This document shows positions 53,012 to 56,681 of a stretch of 56,681 nt of DNA, one piece after another. Under the pieces are notes generated by a model that did not search any database, was not told where the DNA came from, and saw only the letters and a program-made list of their open reading frames with translations. Origin of the DNA: Betaproteobacteria bacterium (GTDB lineage Bacteria; Pseudomonadota; Gammaproteobacteria; Burkholderiales; SG8-41); NCBI GenBank assembly GCA_016192825.1, contig JACPTK010000028.1:1-56681 (forward strand), in the 5' to 3' direction. The translations under genes and the position numbers were made by a program. The first letter of the stretch is position 1. The number at the start of each line of letters is the position of its first letter.

Positions 53012-53920
53012 TTATCCGCCGTCGGCCAGCTTCTTCATCCTGGCGGTGGCGAACTCGACGAACGTGGTCAGCAGCTTCGAGCGGAACCTCTCCTTGGGAT
53101 GCACGAAAGAGAAGGTGCGGATCAGCCTCGGCGCGAGCGGCACCGCGACCAGCGTGCCGAGCTTGCGCTCCTTGATTACCGTCACGCGAGAGACGATGGA
53201 TACGCCGAGCCCGGTCTCCACCACGCCCTTGATCGCCTCGATGCTGCCGAGCTCCATCACGACGTTGAGGTCCTCGAGCGCGACGCTGCACTGCCGCAGG
53301 TGCTGGTCGGTGTATTCGCGCGTGCCGGAGCCAAGCTCCCGGTTGACGTAGGGTTCGCCCGGCAGCTGGCGCGGCTCGATTTTCGCCGCCTTCGCAAACC
53401 GGTGCGAGGGCGCGCAGATCAGCACCAGCTCGTCCTCGCAGCATTCCTCGGTGCGCAGGGCCGGCAGGTGGGACGGCGACTCGATCAGGCCGACGTCGAG
53501 CGCGTGATCGGCGACGCGGCTCTCGATCGTCTCGGAGTTGCCGACCGTCATGTGCGCGTGCACCTGGGGATGCTGCGCCTTGAACTCGCCGAGTATGCGC
53601 GGCAGGATGTACTGCGCGATGGTGAGGCTCGCGCCGAGCAGCAGCGGGCCGCCCATCGCGCCGGTGAGCTCTCCCACCCGCTGCTCCATTTCGTCCGACA
53701 TGCCGAGGATGCGCTCGGCGTAGTCCATCACGAGCCGGCCCGCGGGGGTGAGCGCGATCCTGCCGTGACTGCGGTCGAACAAACGCGCGTTGAAGTGCTC
53801 CTCGAGCTGCTTGATCTGGAACGTGACCGCCGGCTGCGTCATGAACAGCTGTTCCGCGGCCTTGGTGAAGCTCAGATGCTTCGCCACGGTGTGAAAGACC
53901 TGAAGGCGGCGGTCGGCCAT
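53012..53920 (-). CDS. LysR-family transcriptional regulator
   Basis: 302 residues. The winged HTH covers residues 1-60 (LQVFHTVAKHLSFTKAAEQL, MTQPAVTFQIKQLEEHFNAR), followed by the periplasmic-binding-fold effector domain (GPLLLGASLTIAQYILPRIL). It resembles CysL/CbbR-type regulators, with RELGSGTREYTDQHL in the effector pocket. It is divergent from lplT, but the targets cannot be read from the sequence. Confidence 0.9.
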   Translation of the reverse strand: MADRRLQVFHTVAKHLSFTKAAEQLFMTQPAVTFQIKQLEEHFNARLFDRSHGRIALTPAGRLVMDYAERILGMSDEMEQRVGELTGAMGGPLLLGASLTIAQYILPRILGEFKAQHPQVHAHMTVGNSETIESRVADHALDVGLIESPSHLPALRTEECCEDELVLICAPSHRFAKAAKIEPRQLPGEPYVNRELGSGTREYTDQHLRQCSVALEDLNVVMELGSIEAIKGVVETGLGVSIVSRVTVIKERKLGTLVAVPLAPRLIRTFSFVHPKERFRSKLLTTFVEFATARMKKLADGG

Positions 53921-54264
53921 GCTTCGGTGATGAGTGACGAGTGAAGGGTGACGCGCGCCGCGTGGCGGACCCGCGCGCGCCGTTATCTTGCTCCTCGCTC
54001 CTCACCCCGCTTTCTGCGACCAAAAAGGGTTACTATTCAACCACATTTCGCGTCATCTGTGGTATAAAACGCCAGCCGCGATACCAAGGATGAGGAATGA
54101 AGGATGAGGGATGAGGAAAAAACCGCAGGCCCAGCGTTAGCCGGGGTTCGGTCTTCATCCCTCCGCCCTCATCCCTCCGCCCTCATCCCTCCGCAATGAT
54201 GTCCCGCCGGCGCCCGCACTCTCCGGGCCGCGTCAGGAACGGTTAGCTGGCAACGAGGCGGCGC
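53921..54264. repeat. divergent intergenic with heptamer arrays
   Basis: TGATGAGTGACGAGTGAAGG (period 7) near 53930, GGATGAGGAATGAAGGATGA near 54089 and CCCTCATCCCTCCGCCCTCA near 54178. TATAAA at about 54063 could be a -10 toward lplT, but no -35 is convincing. Confidence 0.65.
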
Positions 54265-55560
54265 ATGCCATTCGGCTTCTACATTATCATGGCGGCGCAG
54301 TTCTTCTCGTCGCTCGCCGACAACGCGCTGCTGGTCGCGGCGATCGCGCTGCTCATCCAGATGGCGGCACCGGAGTGGATGACGCCGCTGCTCAAGTTCT
54401 TCTTCACCGTGTCCTACGTGTTCTTCGCCGCGTTCGTTGGCGCGTTCGCGGACTCGATGCCGAAGGGCCGCGTCATGTTCATCACTAACCTGCTGAAGAT
54501 CGCGGGCTGCCTGCTGCTGTTTTCCTTCGCCTGGGTGTGGAAGCCCGGCGATGCGTCCTATGCCTGGGTGCTGTTCGCTTACAGCATCGTCGGGCTTGGC
54601 GCGGCGGCCTACTCTCCCGCCAAGTACGGGATCCTGACGGAATACCTGCCCCACCAGAAACTCGTCGTCGCCAACGGCTGGATCGAGGGGCTGACCGTGC
54701 TCTCCATCATCCTCGGCACGGTGCTGGGCGGCGCCCTGATCAGCCCGAGCGTGTCGGCCGGCCTGCTTGCGCTGGACATACCGAGCATCGACACCGGCAT
54801 CGACTCGCCCGCCGAGGCGGCGATCCTGGTGATTATCGTGTTCTACGCGATTGCCGCGGTGTTCAACCTCTACATCCCCGACACTGGCGTGGACCATCGC
54901 GCGCCCAGCAAGAACCCCCTGTTTCTGCTGCACGAGTTCATGCACTGCGTAAAACTCCTGTGGAGCGACAAGCTCGGCCAGATCTCGCTCGCCAGCACGA
55001 CCCTCTTCTGGGGCGCCGGCGCCACGCTGCAATTCATCGTGCTCAAGTGGGCCGAGGCGGCCCTCGGCTATTCGCTGCCGCAGGCGACCACCTTGCAGGG
55101 CATTTTTGCAGTGGGGATCGCCGCCGGGGCGGTGATCGCCGCGAAGCTCGTGCCGCTCCGGCGCGCCACCGGCGTCGTGCCGACGGGCATCGCGATGGGC
55201 CTCATCGTCATCGTGATGATCTTCGTGCGCCAGGTGGAGGTCGCGATCCCGCTCATGATCCTGCTCGGTGCGCTCGCCGGCTACTTCGTGGTGCCGATGA
55301 ACGCGCTGCTGCAGCACCGCGGCCACATCCTGATAGGCGCCGGCCACTCGATCGCGGTGCAGAATTTCAACGAGAACCTGTCGATCCTCGTGATGCTCGG
55401 GGTCTACGCCGCCTTGATCTGGTTCAATTTCTCGATCTATGCAGTGATCGTGCTGTTCGGGCTGTTCGTCGCGATCGCGATGGCGCTGGTGCGGAAGCGG
55501 CACCTCCACAACGCGCGCAGCGGGCTGCTGCCGGCCATACCGGCTGACGCCAGCCACTAA
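54265..55560 (+). CDS. lplT: lysophospholipid transporter LplT
   Basis: 431-residue MFS protein with about 12 helices that flips lysophospholipids into the inner membrane for re-acylation. It starts MPFGFYIIMAAQFFSSLADN (the conserved FxxSLADNALL), and has GLGAAAYSPAKYGILTEYLP and VVPMNALLQHRGHILIGAGH with SIAVQNFNENL, all LplT landmarks. The usual Aas acyltransferase partner is not fused and not seen here. It is divergent from the LysR gene and close to alr. Confidence 0.95.
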   Translation: MPFGFYIIMAAQFFSSLADNALLVAAIALLIQMAAPEWMTPLLKFFFTVSYVFFAAFVGAFADSMPKGRVMFITNLLKIAGCLLLFSFAWVWKPGDASYAWVLFAYSIVGLGAAAYSPAKYGILTEYLPHQKLVVANGWIEGLTVLSIILGTVLGGALISPSVSAGLLALDIPSIDTGIDSPAEAAILVIIVFYAIAAVFNLYIPDTGVDHRAPSKNPLFLLHEFMHCVKLLWSDKLGQISLASTTLFWGAGATLQFIVLKWAEAALGYSLPQATTLQGIFAVGIAAGAVIAAKLVPLRRATGVVPTGIAMGLIVIVMIFVRQVEVAIPLMILLGALAGYFVVPMNALLQHRGHILIGAGHSIAVQNFNENLSILVMLGVYAALIWFNFSIYAVIVLFGLFVAIAMALVRKRHLHNARSGLLPAIPADASH

Positions 55561-55700
55561 AACACGGGAGCGCGGGAAATCGGGAGATCGGAAGAGCGAA
55601 ATACCGGGGTTTCCCTCTCCCGCTCTACCGCCCTCGCGCCCTTACGGATTTTGTCCCTCTCCCGCCCTCACGCTCTCACGCCCTCCCGTACTTTGGGCCG
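55561..55700. repeat. CGGGAGA / CCCTCAC-type repeats
   Basis: AATCGGGAGATCGGAAGAGC and, further on, CTCTCCCGCCCTCACGCTCT with CACGCCCTCCCG fill the convergent gap; imperfect periods of 7 to 8. Confidence 0.65.
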
Positions 55701-56213
55701 TCAGGCCGCCTGGAACTTCAGGCGCTTAACCTTCTCCATGTTCACGCCCTCGATGCGGATCAGCCGCGTGGGACCCGCGCGCGACGGCGAATGGAGGTCG
55801 CCTTCGTTGTAGACGTGCGCGATGCCGGGCGTGAGCTTGTAGGTCCGGAGCTTCTTCACCTTGCCCGCCTTGTCCTCGGTGGCGGACTCCAGCAGCTGGT
55901 AATCGCTCATCTCGGTCTCGCCGCGCGCCTGGCCGTAGATCGCCCATGAGGGCCCGTGATCGTGCGGCGGGGAAACCTTCGCGCCCTGGTAGTGATGCGC
56001 CAGGATGCAGAAGCGCAGCTCGGGATCCTCGTAGAGAATCTTGCGCTCGGGCGTCTTGTCGTCGAGGTAGCGGGTCACGAACGCTTTGTCCTTGAGAGTG
56101 GATTCCAGCAGCGCGCGCACCTTCTCGCGCCCCGCGGGCCCCGGCTCGGCCTTCAACAGGTCATGGCATTTCGCGGCAAACTGTTCCAGCGTGGTTGCGG
56201 TGGCAGTGGTCAT
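55701..56213 (-). CDS. cupin protein, cysteine-dioxygenase-like
   Basis: 170 residues with a single double-stranded beta-helix. PPHDHGPSWAIYGQARGETE gives two of the metal histidines and the Glu, and IAHVYNEGDLHSPSRAG gives the third. This is the arrangement of cysteine-dioxygenase-like and related predicted metal enzymes. ATG at 56213 (MTTATATTLEQFAAKCHDLL) follows AAAGGAGGCCGAAC. Thiol oxidation is possible; the substrate is unknown. Confidence 0.83.
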   Translation of the reverse strand: MTTATATTLEQFAAKCHDLLKAEPGPAGREKVRALLESTLKDKAFVTRYLDDKTPERKILYEDPELRFCILAHHYQGAKVSPPHDHGPSWAIYGQARGETEMSDYQLLESATEDKAGKVKKLRTYKLTPGIAHVYNEGDLHSPSRAGPTRLIRIEGVNMEKVKRLKFQAA

Positions 56214-56282
56214 GTTCGGCCTCCTTTGTGGGGACGAAAATAGCATTTCCAGCGCAGGGTGGGAAGCCGGACATCATTTCCG

Positions 56283-56515
56283 GGTGATTCGTGACTTGAT
56301 GCAGCGTGACGTGGTACCGCGTGACATGGCACCTCGTGACTTGATGATTCGTGTTCGGCCCAGTCGAACTCAGCAGCGCCCCATTACGCCACGCCTCACC
56401 ACGTCACGCCCCATCATGTCACGCCCCATCATGTCACGCCTCACCATGTCACGCCTCACCATGTCACGCCTCACCATGTCACGCCTCACCATGTCACGCC
56501 CCATCATGTCACGCC
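56283..56515. repeat. 15-bp tandem array CCATCATGTCACGCC
   Basis: After GTGAC-TTGATG-type units near 56290-56350, nine to ten copies of a 15-bp unit (C/T)CA(C/T)CATGTCACGCC run from about 56380 to 56515. Two sequence variants alternate in blocks. It ends at the stop codon of the partial gene to the right. Confidence 0.93.
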
Positions 56516-56681
56516 TTACTTTTCGCGGGGATCGTGGAGATCTTCGTCCGGCGCCCGGTACTGGCCGGAGCGTATCTGCTTGACCAGGTTCGCGAGGGCG
56601 AGCGCCGCGTTGCCCACTTCCGCGAAGACGTCCGGGTCCTTGTCGAGGTCTTCGTGGCTCGTCGCGTACGGCTGGTACCAC
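56516..56681 (-). CDS. C-terminal part of an unknown protein, cut by the window edge
   Basis: The minus strand gives 54 residues, WYQPYATSHEDLDKDPDVFA through VGNAALALANLVKQIRSGQY to DLHDPREK and a TAA at 56516. Acidic and helical; the family is not recognised. The gene starts beyond the right edge. Confidence 0.6.
   Translation of the reverse strand, partial: WYQPYATSHEDLDKDPDVFAEVGNAALALANLVKQIRSGQYRAPDEDLHDPREK

Noticed and set aside
53012-53920. LysR protein as a selenium-linked regulator
   Set aside because: The idea came from the nearby selenoperoxiredoxin, but nothing in the sequence supports it and the genes are 11 kb apart.

Overview
The window reads as a chromosomal segment of a high-G+C betaproteobacterium, most likely an uncultured relative of Burkholderiales. 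The main reasons are seven Bug/TctC-type periplasmic binding protein genes without TctAB partners, an lplT / alr / radA neighbourhood, a lexA-imuA-imuB-dnaE2 SOS mutagenesis cassette, and an etfBA / acyl-CoA dehydrogenase set. No rRNA, tRNA or CRISPR array was seen.

Layout. (1) 1-13124 is a catabolic island. The stretch to about 6370 looks lower in G+C than the rest. It starts with IS21-like terminal repeats and a well-formed FNR-type class II promoter. It then holds Bug, an inserted and broken IS element, a LeuC/LeuD-like hydro-lyase, a second near-identical Bug, the scar of a deleted flavoprotein, two TcuA-like flavoproteins, two more Bugs and a CapA-like protein. A tricarballylate-like substrate, oxidised by TcuA and hydrated by LeuCD, is the best guess, but it is an inference. 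(2) 13125-20217 holds two MFS exporters (one next to a decayed copy of itself), a CnoX/YbbN-like thioredoxin-TPR protein, a GST, an SMP-30-type lactonase and a membrane protein. (3) 20354-33565 is mixed: Bug proteins, EttA, a small gene pair, a cold shock protein, a dienelactone hydrolase, a GST, a dihydroxyphthalate-decarboxylase-like protein, two class II aldolases, AroE, a 5'-truncated Bug and a ModA-like protein. (4) 34145-40344 is the SOS cassette, with a GAAC-N4-GTTC palindrome as probable operator. (5) 40345-43097 has small membrane proteins, a probable selenocysteine-containing peroxiredoxin (UGA at the peroxidatic position) and an HpcH/HpaI aldolase. (6) 43227-53920 is almost entirely minus strand: acyl-CoA dehydrogenase, EtfA, EtfB, AtoE-type transporter, acyl-CoA ligase, RadA, Alr and a LysR regulator. 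LplT is divergent from the regulator, and a cupin protein and a partial gene close the window.

The most unusual layer is in the repeats. Nearly every intergenic gap from about 16 kb onward carries short arrays with a period of 7 bp, each gap with its own heptamer. Related repeat DNA has entered coding sequence: twice in frame inside dnaE2, and as the apparent N-termini of two Bug signal peptides and ImuA. A second family consists of 35-38 bp palindromes. In three of three clear cases next to a gene, the first three bases are the TAG stop codon of that gene.
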